Origin: Aquilaria yunnanensis
Taxonomy: Eukaryota > Streptophyta > Magnoliopsida > Malvales > Thymelaeaceae
Reading direction: 5' to 3'
Assembly (NCBI GenBank): GCA_039654915.1
Contig: CM077599.1
Location: 80,630,001 to 80,694,000 of the forward strand
DNA length: 64,000 nucleotides
This document shows positions 1 through 9,786 of this stretch, in pieces (position 1 is the stretch's first letter; every line of letters begins with the position of its first letter). The notes under the pieces are model-generated. The model was given only the letters and a program-made list of their open reading frames with translations. It searched no databases and was not told where the DNA came from. The position numbers and the translations under genes were made by a program.

Positions 1-689
1 TGAATGAAGTATTTACACACTTACAAAATTTTGTATGGGCAAAATCGTTATAAAATAACCAAAATTTTGACTCTGCACTCAAAGCTTTATATCTTCCTGT
101 GTAGGATAAATATTGGAATGAAATTTTAACCACAACTAGAGCACATCTAGAGGTTGAACTTGGATTTGGAATTTCTGAATTTGGAGCCTTGTAGCCAAAG
201 ATATGATATTGCAAAATTGGCTAAATTACTATTCATTTGGTGAAAATTTTGTAACCAACTTAAAAAATCCATAACTTGGTCCATAGGTGGCCTATTGATC
301 TAAAATCAAAATCCTTGGTTTTCTTAAAGACTATACTTAATAATGAAGCAAATAAAACAAGGAGTACATGGCTAGATTAATACAGTTTTTTGGAAGAAAA
401 TTCGGGTACAGTGGCTGGTTACTTAAACTTAACAAGATTGTCTAATGTGTGGTAGTCAAGATTAAGAATTGTGTTAGTGTTTTCCTTCCTTGCTGCCATG
501 GTGTGTATAAAATGTGAATATATGTGTAATAGCTAGACCAATATGCATGCATTTACACAGTGCCCAAGAGAGCCACTTGGGTATGCACACTAAAGGTATT
601 GTTATGATGGCCTACAAAACATGTCAACCCTGAGAGTTTTAAATACATAATTTTGGCACTATAACTGGACTACCCCGGAATGGGTAACA
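1..689 (+). repeat. 3' part of a long solo LTR (copy A)
   Basis: This stretch aligns along its whole length with 24872-25564, the right-hand part of the complete solo LTR in copy B. It ends in GGGTAACA at 689, followed by acttg, a one-base variant of the agttg target duplication seen in copy B. A TATA-like tataaaat lies near 507 on the plus strand. The left 1.8 kb of the element would lie outside the window. I see no coding capacity. Confidence 0.7.
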
Positions 690-1581
690 ACTTGTTCTAG
701 GTAAGAAGCTTTAGAGACTTTTGGAAGATAAGGAAAATTTGTGGGTTAAATGGATACATGCTTATTAGATTAAAGGTGATAATATTTGGTAGCTTTGAGC
801 TGGTAATGATGTTTCAAGTGTCTAGAGACATATTTTGAAGGCTCAAATAAGTTTTTCTGATTTGGTTGCTGAAGATGATTGGAGTTGTGTGAAAAATGGG
901 AGATTCTTATGAAATTGGCTTATTTGCACATTCTAGAGAACTTTGAAAATGTAGGGTGGCACAAGATTGTCTGGAATCATCTGAATGTTTCTAAGCATTC
1001 TATGATTTATTGGATGGCAGTTTCAAATAAATTGTCTACTTATGATCGATTTCAGCAGTTTGTGGATGTGAATAGGTGTTTGCACTTTCTGTTTGAATGC
1101 TCTTGAGTCTAGAAATCATCTCTTTTTTATATGTTTATTCTTTAGAGAAGTTTGGAAGGATATTGCGAGCTTGCTGAAACTTTGAAAAGTTCCTTATCAT
1201 TAGGATCAGTTGTGGTCGTGGTTCGGAAAAAGTGTGAAAGGAAAGTGCTTGAAATCTCAGATTCATAGAGCTTGTTTTGTTGGAGCTATATACTGCATTT
1301 GGAAGGAGAGGAATGAGAGAATCCATCAAACATAGGGTGTGGACTCCAGAGGAGCTTGTGAGGCAAATTGTGCATATAGTCCAATATAGGGTTGGTAAGG
1401 ATTTAATGACTATTTTTACTTAGTTTGTAAACATCCTATTTTGCTTGTGAAGCATAGATGATAGGTTTGTTTTCTTTTTGAGTTTATTTTAGATCAGGCC
1501 CAACCATTTTATGTAAGTGTTGTTGAGCTTCTTTTTCATTAATAAAACCTGCACCACCGTGATGTTTTCAAGAAAAAAAAA
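690..1581 (+). pseudogene. LINE (L1-type) 3' end with zf-RVT domain, copy A
   Basis: This is the degenerate C-terminal end of a plant L1-type LINE ORF2. Frames broken by several stops read KDKENLWVKWIHAY near 730, and the longest open piece (879-1106) has the zf-RVT pattern: W-x2-W, then VSKHSMIYW, then NKLSTYDR. The zf-RVT domain follows the reverse transcriptase in many plant LINEs. The fragment ends at an A-rich run at 1570-1581, fitting a retroposed 3' end. The same sequence is at 25570-26247 in copy B, where the 3' end and poly(A) have been deleted. Not functional. Confidence 0.75.
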
Positions 1582-3350
1582 TGAATTAGCTCTTAAGCTC
1601 CTCTCTACATATTCCATTTACAGTTACACCGTTAATGGTATTTTTCATTAATCTTCCCCGCATCACTGCGTGAAAGTAGCCTGAGTTCTCGTGACTATCT
1701 TAATTTGGCCCACTGCACATTGACTTATGTTTGATCATTTGCTCCTTGCCGCACGATTTATCCCAAAACTGACTATAGAGCTGCTCTCTGGTTTGGTCCT
1801 TCAATGTGTAAGTCATAATGTCCAGCTCACTTGAATACGACACTTGCTAGCTCTCCAGCCAAGTTAATTCTCCTTCTATCCTATATAGTTCGATTAATTT
1901 GAAATTTCTATTGTTTTCATTTATTAGTAATTTTTTATTCATAATAATTTTCATTCAAATAGAAGAAATTTATAAGAAATGTTACAAGGATTAACAACTT
2001 CGACCGGACAAAAAAATTTCTGCATAAACTCCATAATTAGTATATATTCGATTTAATGGTTAAATCAATTATATATACTTTGGTTTTAGAATTCTAGTGG
2101 GGGGTTTTTTGCTTCTCTGTATTTGTTCTGTTCCAGCTCCTTGCTGGCCTTTTAATTATGCAATTCTTTATTTTTGCGGATAAAAAAAAAAACAATTCAC
2201 AATTTTTAGAATATAAAAAAGATTTAGTATTAATGCTAGGGAAAGAATTCAAACAATAATATATTTGATTAGATTGGAAAATAATTTCAGCTTAGATTCT
2301 CACTTTATAATAGAAAACATATTTATTAATAGTATTATTATCAAATAGAAACTTTCTTTCGTCACTTTAACAAATGAACAAACTTAAAGAAATGAATACT
2401 TATATAAATACAAACAAATGTCACTTTAGTCTAAATGACAAATGAAAACATAAACTTAAAATGGGGCAGGGATCACATATGGTCAGTCGATTTAGACATA
2501 AATGGGTAAATATATTAATATAAAGAATAAATTAACAAATAAACAAATGAATAACGAACAAATGAACAATAATTGAACTATTCGTAAATATAAATGAACG
2601 AACACAAGCTTAATTGTATTCAATCATTTAAATAAAAAAAAAACAGAAAATTGTGATCATATTATATAGTTCATTTAGCTTTTTTTGGTTTGATCGATAA
2701 AGCGAATTTTATTTAAAAAAGGACCAACCAAAAACTGGTAACGTATGGCTGAGGGGTATCAACCAACAGACAAAGAAAAACAAATAAACCCAAGCCCCCA
2801 GTACAGCCATGATCCAGTGAAGAAAAGGTTGAGATTCAATAACCAAGTTGACAAAGAAGAACAGACCTGACCTGATCTATGGCTCAAATACATGCCATTT
2901 TCCATATTTAAACTTCTTCCAAATACACTATTTTCTATAATCCAAATTACATGAATGCTCCATATTGTAATTATATGCTATTTAGCAAAGTTGAACTTTG
3001 AAAGAAAATACTTGACATACTCATGTAAGACAGCACTCATAATTTTCAAGAAAAATGGGTAATAAGATGTTTATATATTATTGGTGGAGAAAGCATTTTC
3101 ATAACCGCATATAAATGTATGGTATTTTAGGTTAACAACAATATGTATAAATATAGAAGTAGAATATTAAATATCTACAAACGATTCTACAAAAGCAAAT
3201 TGAACAAGTTTAATAATTAAATTTTTTTATTATAAGCCATAAAAGATTTTATTGGTAAATTCTGGAGAAAAAAAAAAAAGTAACAAGAACAAAAGTGACG
3301 AGGCTAGGAGATAGGCCAAACCCTAGCCTAGTCCAGATATGTAGACAAAT
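1582..3350. other. Non-coding spacer downstream of bHLH copy A
   Basis: No gene is visible. 1668-2037 and 2878-3350 are shared with copy B (26256-26630 and 26820-27296). The 840 bases between them are private to copy A. Inside that private part a stretch ending at about 2190 in a run of A (after tttttgcggat) looks like the 3' end of a retroposon. The rest is AT-rich with many short ORF fragments of no recognisable family. Confidence 0.5.
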
Positions 3351-3587
3351 TTAATTATTCAAATAATTCGGCAATATGAAGTCCGAAGCTCCGAAATCGA
3401 ATTCGTTGTCCCACGACCATTGTTGTTGTTGCGGCGCCTGTTCTTCGTCTTTTCCTTCTACACAGCCCTTCTGAAATCCTACCAGTTTGTTCAGTTTTTC
3501 TCTTACTGTCGCCGCTCGAAAGAAAAACATGGATTCTTCTATCTGCAACATGAATAAATATGTCATATACAGCGGGAAGAACTAGTT

Positions 3588-3759
3588 AATTTTGCAGTGT
3601 TAATATATACCTTGGCATGAACGCTGTGATAACCGGTATTTCCGATGGCAGAAAGGTTGGCGTTCAAGACCTCCACGGTTTCTTGGTGCAGAATTCGGAT
3701 GACCTCACACAGCAAGAACTGCTGATCCACGCCAGTGACCAGAAAAATCTCCAAAGCCG
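3588..3759. repeat. 172-bp direct repeat, left copy (flanks copia element)
   Basis: It holds the 3' part of bHLH exon 2 (3611-3759 read on minus), its splice donor and part of intron 2. It matches 8268-8439 with three base differences. It ends exactly where the copia LTR begins. In copy B the sequence is present once. Read as protein it gives ALEIFLVTGVDQQ at its start, in frame with the adjacent LTR. Confidence 0.92.
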
Positions 3760-4010
3760 TGTTGGAGTATTGACAGAGCAAGAAGAAATTTGTTGAGCAA
3801 ACAATGCATAGACTCGTACATTTTTTTAGCTGAAGACTCCACCCTTTAAATAGGTTTACATTAACAACTGAGAGTTCCTAACACCAAGACTTCTTTAGCT
3901 AACAAATAGCTACTGACTCAACTTAATTAAAACACTATCACTATCATTGCTGAAGATAAGACACTTATCTAAGAACTAATGACACGCATACTTTGAATCA
4001 ATCTTCAACA
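3760..4010 (-). repeat. 3' LTR of copia element 1
   Basis: 251-bp LTR bounded by TG and CA with TGTTG/CAACA inverted ends. It differs from the LTR at 8017-8267 at two positions. The gag-pol stop codon (3998-4000) lies inside it. Confidence 0.95.
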
Positions 4011-7000
4011 CTCCCCCTTGATTCAAAGTTTGCTACTCCAAGTTTTAATCTGAACATATCATGAGTTGCTGAAAAAAGAGACTTAGTTAACCCATCCGCA
4101 ACTTGCTCTTGAGTCCTGCAATGTACTAGTTTAATGTCAGCTTTAGCTACCAATTCTCTGATGAAATGATGCTTAATCTCCACATGCTTCGTCCTCCCAT
4201 GAAAAACTGGATTCTTGGACATGCTTATTGCTGATAAGCTATCACAAAAGATTTCTGTGGCCTGCTTCTGTTCTTGATTTACGTCTTTAAGAATCTTTCT
4301 CAGCCAAATGGCTTGACATGTTGAAGAACTGGCTGCAACATACTCAGCTTCAGCTGAAGAAAGAGCTACTGTTGATTGCTTCTTAGATGTCCATGCTATC
4401 ACTCCTGTTCCAAGTTTGAAACAATGTCCTGTAGTGCTTTTTCGGTCATCCAATGATCCTGCCCAGTCACTGTCAGTAAAACCAATCAGTTTAAAGTCTG
4501 AAACATGACAATACCAGATCCCATAGTTTTTGGTACTTGCTATGTAGCGCAATATCCTCTTGGCTGCTCCCATATGTTGTTTTGTTGGTTGGTGCATGAA
4601 CCTAGAGACCAGGCCAACAGCAAAGGCTATATCAGGCCTTGTGTGCGTTAGATAGATCAATCTTCCCACAAGACTTCTATACATGCTTGCATCTGTCATC
4701 TCCATTCCATCATCCTTCTTCAACTTCTCATTCATATTCATTGGCGTGCTTACACCTTTACAGTTCATCATCCCAAACTGTTTCAAAATATCATTGGCAT
4801 ATTTCTGCTGTGAAATAAAGATTCCATCTTTCGTTTGTTTCACTTCCAATCCAAGAAAGTAATGCAGCTTCCCTAAGTCGGTCATGTCGAACATCTTCAT
4901 CATGGAGGTCTTGAAATCAGATATAAGTTGAGATGATGAGCCAGTGTAGATCATATCATCTACATAAAGACTAATCAGTATACAGTCTTTATTTCCTTGT
5001 TGTTTGACATACAAAGTTGGTTCATTCTCACTTTTGTTAAAGCCATTCTCACAAAAGAAATGATCAATCTTGCTATACCACATTCGAGGGGCTTGTTTCA
5101 AGCCATATAGTGCCTTCTTAAGTCGATACACTTTGTCTTCCTTCCCAAGAACCTCAAATCCTTGTGGCTGACTCACATAGACCTCCTCTTTTAGCTCTCC
5201 ATTTAGAAAAGCTGACTTCACATCAAATTGATAAACACACCATTGTTGTTGTGCTGCCAAAGCTAGGATCATTCTCACAGTTTCAAAGCGTGCAACAGGA
5301 GAGAACGTTTCCTCAAAATCTATTCCATGTTGCTGAGAGAATCCTCTAGCAACTAATCTAGCTTTGTACCTTTGTAAGCTTCCATCTGCATGTTGTTTTA
5401 GTTTATAAATCCACTTCAGGCTGATTGGATGCTTTCCTTCTGGTAACTCTATGAGCTCCCACGTCTCATTTCTCTGTATTGCATAAATCTCTTCTGCCAT
5501 TGCGGTCCTCCATTCTTCTTTAGCCATAGCTTCTTCCACATTCACCGGTTCCCCAGCCCATAAAGCATACATGGACGAGTAAATCTCATCTAATGTTTTG
5601 TACCTTCTTGGTTGATGGTCAATAATGGAATCGTCTGATCCAGAGCTTGAGCTGGAGGTTACTGGAGATGCTGCTTGTGAACTTTCAGATTGATGCTCAA
5701 TGTCTGCTTCTTCTTGATGACCATCTTCATTTTCTATTTCCAATGCTGTTGGACTGCTTGTGCTATCATTCCATGACCAACTTGAGTTTTCATCAAATCT
5801 TACATTTCTGCTTACTATCACTTTCTCACTTAAGGGATTGTAAACACGGTAAGCCTTAGACTGAGAGCAATAGCCAATAAATATGCATTTTTGAGACTTC
5901 TTATCTAATTTATGCCTGCTAGATGTTAACAGGACATAGCAAGTGCTTCCAAAGACTCTTAAGTGACTTACCTCAGGTTTGATCCCACTCCATGCTTGGA
6001 ATGGTGTCTGATTCCACACTGCCTTTGTGGGTGAAATATTGAGTAAGTACACTGCCGTTGCTACAGCCTCTGCCCAAAATTATCTGGAAGGTTTTTGGTT
6101 TTGAGCATGGATCTTGCCATCTCCACAACTGTCCTATTCTTCCTCTCGGCAATCCCATTCTGTTCTGGTGTGTAGGGAGCAGTGAGTTCTCTTTTGATTC
6201 CATTTTCTTCACAGAAGGAATTGAACTCAAGTGACACAAACTCTCCTCCTCTATCAGTTCTTAGTACCTTCAGATTTTCTCCACTTTGCTTCTCCACCAG
6301 TGCTTTGAACTTCTTAAAGTTCTCAAATGCTTCTGCTTTGGTGTTTAGGAAGTATACCCAGCTCATACGACTACAATCATCTGTTAACAAGAAAAAATAT
6401 TTGCTTCCTGCCAGAGATTCAATTTTCATGGGACCGCATAAGTCAACATGCACCAAACCCAGATTTGCTGATGATCTGAGGGCTTGTCCCACTGGAAAAG
6501 ATTTCTTGGTTTGTTTTCCATATGCACAGCCTTCGCACACATTATCTTGTGTTTTTATTCGTGGCAATCCAAATACCATTTCTTTGCTGCTCAGAACTTG
6601 TAGGCCTTTCACATTTAAATGTCCATACCTGAAATGCCAGATTTTAGTTTCACTTGATGCTGTGATAAGGGCATGATTTCTGTTTCCAGTGAACACAAGG
6701 GGAAACATTTTATTTGGAGTCATTTGCACCTGCACTACCTCAGAGTCTTTGTTTTTGATAGTGCATGAGTTGTTATCAAAGATAACACTATATCCCCCTT
6801 CAACTAACTGTCCCACACTGAGAAGATTATGTGCCAGAGTAGGGACAAACAGAACATCTCGAAGAAGCTTTATTTTTCCAGTACTGACCTCAATTGCCAC
6901 TGTGCCTGTACCTTCAACCTTCATTTGTTTATTATCTCCAAGTGTGACTTGAGTCTTGACAGATTCATCCAACATTCTGAATAGAGATTTTTTACTAGTC

Positions 7001-7959
7001 ATGTGATTTGAGCACGCCCTGTCCAAGAACCAAACATCATTTGTTTCTTCATTAGGCTCCACATAGGACATAAATAGATAATCTTCTTCTTCTTCATCAG
7101 CTTCAGCATACTTTGCTTGAGCTTTCTTTGACCAACAATCTTCTTCTTTGTGTCCATACTTTTTACAGTATGTGCATTCTTTCTTTCCCCAGCAGTCTTC
7201 CTCTCTATGCCCATTTTTCTTGCAATATGAGCATACCACTGTGCTGGATCGGCCTCTGCCTCTGCCACGAACGCTTCCTCTTCCTCTTCCTCTATTGTTA
7301 GTGAAAGATTCTGTCTCCCCCTTGGCTGAGAAGGCTCTCTCTTCTTCTTTACTTGATGACCTGTTTATTCTTGCCTCATGTGCTTGCAAGGACCCCATTA
7401 GTTCATCAAATGAAAACACTGATAAGTCCTTTGATTCTTCTATTGCAGCAACTACATGATCAAACTTTGTTGTCAGGCTTCTCAATACTTTCGCAACTAT
7501 AATCTCATCATCAACCTTATCTCCATATGATCTCATTTGACTAACAATTGTTGATACTCGCGCTAAGTATTGCTGCACTGTTTCATTTGTTTTCATGCTT
7601 AAGGTTTCAAAATCACGTCTCAAAGATTGTAACTTGACAGTGATTACCTTAGCAGATCCCTGATACTCAGTCTTTAATACTGACCATGCCTGTTTTGCTG
7701 TTGTTGCAGTGGCTATCCTGGAAAACACCATTTCATGTACTGCCTGTTGAATAAAAAAAAGTGCCTTGGAATCCTTCCTCACGTTTTCTTCATGCCTCTC
7801 TCCTTCACTTGATTCCTCATATCCGTTCTCAACGAACTCCCATAAACCTTGTGATTTGAACAAGGTTCTCATCTTGATGCTCCAGAATTCATAAGAGTCA
7901 CCATTGAAGACTGGCATCTGTGGTTGTGTGATATTGATGGCATTGCCGTTGTTTGCCAT
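3998..7959 (-). pseudogene. copia element 1 gag-pol polyprotein, one frameshift
   Basis: Starting at the ATG at 7959 (MANNGN), the first frame runs 632 residues. GAG (UBN2 type) occupies about 1-200. Two CCHC zinc knuckles are at 243-256 and 262-275, separated by five residues. The protease core is D313-R314-A315, where active relatives have D-S-G. The integrase has its HHCC finger (H442, H447, C475, C478) and the catalytic triad D506, D569, E605. The frame breaks at 6073-6079, where one base seems missing from a short homopolymer, and hits a stop at 6061-6063. The second frame (from 6052, 684 residues) carries the integrase end, a full RT with YVDD at 363-366, and RNase H with D527, E568 and D604. 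It ends in the 3' LTR. Apart from the frameshift and the altered protease motif the element looks recently active. Confidence 0.93.
4011..4019 (-). other. Polypurine tract of copia element 1
   Basis: The minus strand reads AAGGGGGAG directly before the 3' LTR, the expected place for plus-strand DNA priming. Confidence 0.8.
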
Positions 7960-8000
7960 GATTTTGTACGAGTTTGGGCTCAATGTTTGAAGAACAACTT

Positions 8001-8013
8001 GGCTCTGATACCA
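8001..8013 (-). other. Primer binding site of copia element 1
   Basis: On the minus strand it reads TGGTATCAGAGCC, complementary to the 3' end of plant initiator tRNA-Met, three bases inside the 5' LTR. This is the usual copia PBS. Confidence 0.9.
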
Positions 8014-8016
8014 CAA

Positions 8017-8267
8017 TGTTGGAGTATTGACAGAGCAAGAAGAAACTTGTTGAGCAAACAATGCATAGACTCGTACATTTTTTTAGCTGAAGACTCCACC
8101 CTTTAAATAGGTTTACATTAACAACTGAGAGTTCCTAACACCAAGACTTCTTTAGCTAACAAATAGCTATTGACTCAACTTAATTAAAACACTATCACTA
8201 TCATTGCTGAAGATAAGACACTTATCTAAGAACTAATGACACGCATACTTTGAATCAATCTTCAACA
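8017..8267 (-). repeat. 5' LTR of copia element 1
   Basis: 251-bp LTR that supplies the element promoter on the minus strand. A TATA-like TATTTAAA is at about 8100-8108 (minus). It sits directly against the right 172-bp repeat. Confidence 0.95.
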
Positions 8268-8439
8268 AATTTTGCAGTGTTAATATATACCTTGGCATGA
8301 ACGCTGTGATAACCGGTATTTCCGATGACAGAAAGGTTGGCGTTCAAGACCTCCACGGTTTCTTGGTGCAGAATTTGGATGACCTCACACAGCAAGAACT
8401 GATGATCCACGCCAGTGACCAGAAAAATCTCCAAAGCCG
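8268..8439. repeat. 172-bp direct repeat, right copy
   Basis: Second copy of the 172-bp bHLH segment, starting directly after the other LTR end. It is continuous with the rest of exon 2 and so completes it, including the donor at 8289-8290. See the left copy at 3588-3759. Confidence 0.92.
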
Positions 8440-8911
8440 AACCTGTTTCGTGAATCTCCATTCTCGGAGGCATGGAGCAACTGCTGCTACTAGTGCTAGC
8501 TTGTCCTTTTGCACTTGGCCAGAAACTTTGAGCTTTCCCTTTGCCCTTGGCCAGTAACCTGTCTCGCCTCTCTTTGGCCTCCTGCAACTGATTTTCAAGC
8601 CTCTTTATGTACTTTGCAGCTTCTTCTAGCTTAGCAGGTACCGTCATTCTTCCCTGCGCATGTAAAAACTTGGGTCAACATACTAATAAGCTCGTACGAA
8701 GTAAGTGAGATCTGCTAACTGTTGTGCACTGAATGAAACCATGGCACAAGATTATGTGAAAAACTTTTTGCGGTGTTTTCAATTTCAGTATATCTGCCAT
8801 TAGATGAGATGAGAAAACCTGGGAGGGTTCAAGAGGGAGGAGAGAGGTGAGGCGGGAGTTAAGGGTCCTCATGCGATTTCTTCTATTCTGCTCGATCACT
8901 CTCCTCTCCAA

Positions 8912-9258
8912 CTTCGGGGCTGCAATAGACGAAGAAGAAGACAAATGCGCAGTAGGATTAGGAGGAGGAGGAGGTGGGAGAGGGGGTGGTTCTCTCCTAA
9001 GCTGCCGATGAATACATAGTTATAGGGTTACTGTTGGCCCTCCGTCGCAGGTTAATTATACGGGAAAAGAGGGAACATGTCGATAACTGAGAAGCTTCCT
9101 AATAGTACGACGCATAGACTTAATTGGACCCTTGAGAGGCGACATTTGCATGCAACAAAGCCTAACAAACATCGAAGGAATTTTATGGGCATTGCGGCCG
9201 AAGGCGACAGTTCGTGATGACTGCGGCCGCAATTTCTGAATTTCTTCCCGCCCCCCCT
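8912..9258 (-). promoter_or_regulatory. Upstream region of bHLH copy A
   Basis: This is the 5' flank of copy A, nearly the same as 28178-28545 in copy B. The frame of exon 1 stays open upstream without any ATG and would encode a run of proline followed by serines. A TATA-like CTATAACTAT lies near 9015-9025 (minus). Near 9215, copy A lacks about 25 bases that copy B has. Confidence 0.4.
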
Positions 9259-9618
9259 GAATTAACCCAGTTTTTTATTTAATTTGACTTAACCCAAGTT
9301 ATCTTATTTTTATTTTTATATCTTTGTTTCTTTAATCAATTTTATTTAAAAATTAATATTATACATTTGTAATAATTATTTTTGTAATAATCATTTTAAA
9401 ATACAATTTTTATAAATTTATTAAATTTTTATGAATTTTTATTTTTTTAATGCCTAAAAAAATTATAAAAAATTAAATAACACCATAAAAAGTTACTTTC
9501 AAATGAAATATTACATCTACTCAATATTAAATTTTAAATGAAATTAGTTTCTAATAAGAAATATATATAAATAAATATTAATTATTTTAAATTAAATATA
9601 CTTAAATTAAAATGAATT
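9259..9618. repeat. AT-rich MITE-like repeat, copy 1 of 3
   Basis: About 360 bp of very AT-rich DNA, homologous to 28546-28891 (its duplicate) and to an independent copy at 21274-21599. The ends are roughly inverted (ttaatttgacttaa on the left, ttaaattaaaatgaa on the right). No ORF. Confidence 0.55.
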
Positions 9619-9786
9619 TCCTCAACTAAACCGGCAACTTCCTACTAATTTCTTGTACCAACAAAATTTTCAGGAGTAATCTGTACCCATTCGTACTGAA
9701 TGACATAATTAAGGCCGCTGGCGTGACGCCTACGGCCAAGTGTGGGAAAAGCTGATTTTTCGGTCCTAAACTCATTATCCACACTG
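9619..9786. other. End of duplicated block A and junction with gypsy element
   Basis: Homology with copy B (28892-28995) continues to 9780, apart from a GC-rich insert of about 65 bp at 9675-9737 that B lacks. The sequence from about 9787 onward is gypsy pol. The boundary is thus both the end of the duplication and the truncation point of the gypsy element. Confidence 0.6.

Larger units (their letters stand above)
3760..8267 (-). mobile_element. Full-length Ty1/copia retrotransposon (element 1)
   Basis: A complete LTR retrotransposon of 4508 bp in minus orientation. Both LTRs are 251 bp, start TGTTGGAG and end TTCAACA on the plus strand, and differ by two substitutions, so insertion is recent. 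Between them lie an initiator-tRNA-Met type PBS, gag-pol in the copia order GAG-PR-INT-RT-RH, and a G-rich polypurine tract. No 5-bp TSD exists; the flanks are 172-bp repeats instead. Copy B (27297-28177) is the empty site. Confidence 0.95.
3351..8911 (-). pseudogene. bHLH transcription factor copy A, split by a copia element, ATG lost
   Basis: This is the second copy of the bHLH gene at 27297-28177. The exons, read on the minus strand, are 8911-8819 (93 bp), 8653-8291 (363 bp) and 3542-3351 (192 bp). Sizes and phases equal those of copy B, and donor and acceptor dinucleotides are intact. A 4508-bp copia element and a repeated 172-bp piece of exon 2/intron 2 lie between exon 2 and exon 3. The donor next to the complete exon 2 (8289-8290) and the acceptor before exon 3 (3543-3544) survive, so a 4748-bp intron could remove the whole insertion and give a full-length frame. 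However, the ATG of copy B is TTG here (8909-8911), and the open frame upstream contains no ATG. Exon 2 protein differs from copy B at about five positions. I call it a probable pseudogene; use of a non-AUG start or an upstream exon cannot be excluded. Confidence 0.7.
1..9780. repeat. Segmental duplication, copy A
   Basis: Partner of 24872-28995. It contains the copia insertion (3760-8267) and ends at the truncated gypsy element. The left end lies outside the window. Confidence 0.9.

Noticed and set aside
3563..3781. ORF fusing LTR sequence to the bHLH ACT-like part
   Set aside because: It is the left 172-bp repeat read through from the LTR; it stops in intron sequence and has no start context.
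6182..7459. Plus-strand ORFs of 60-164 codons
   Set aside because: Antisense shadows of the copia 1 gag-pol frame.
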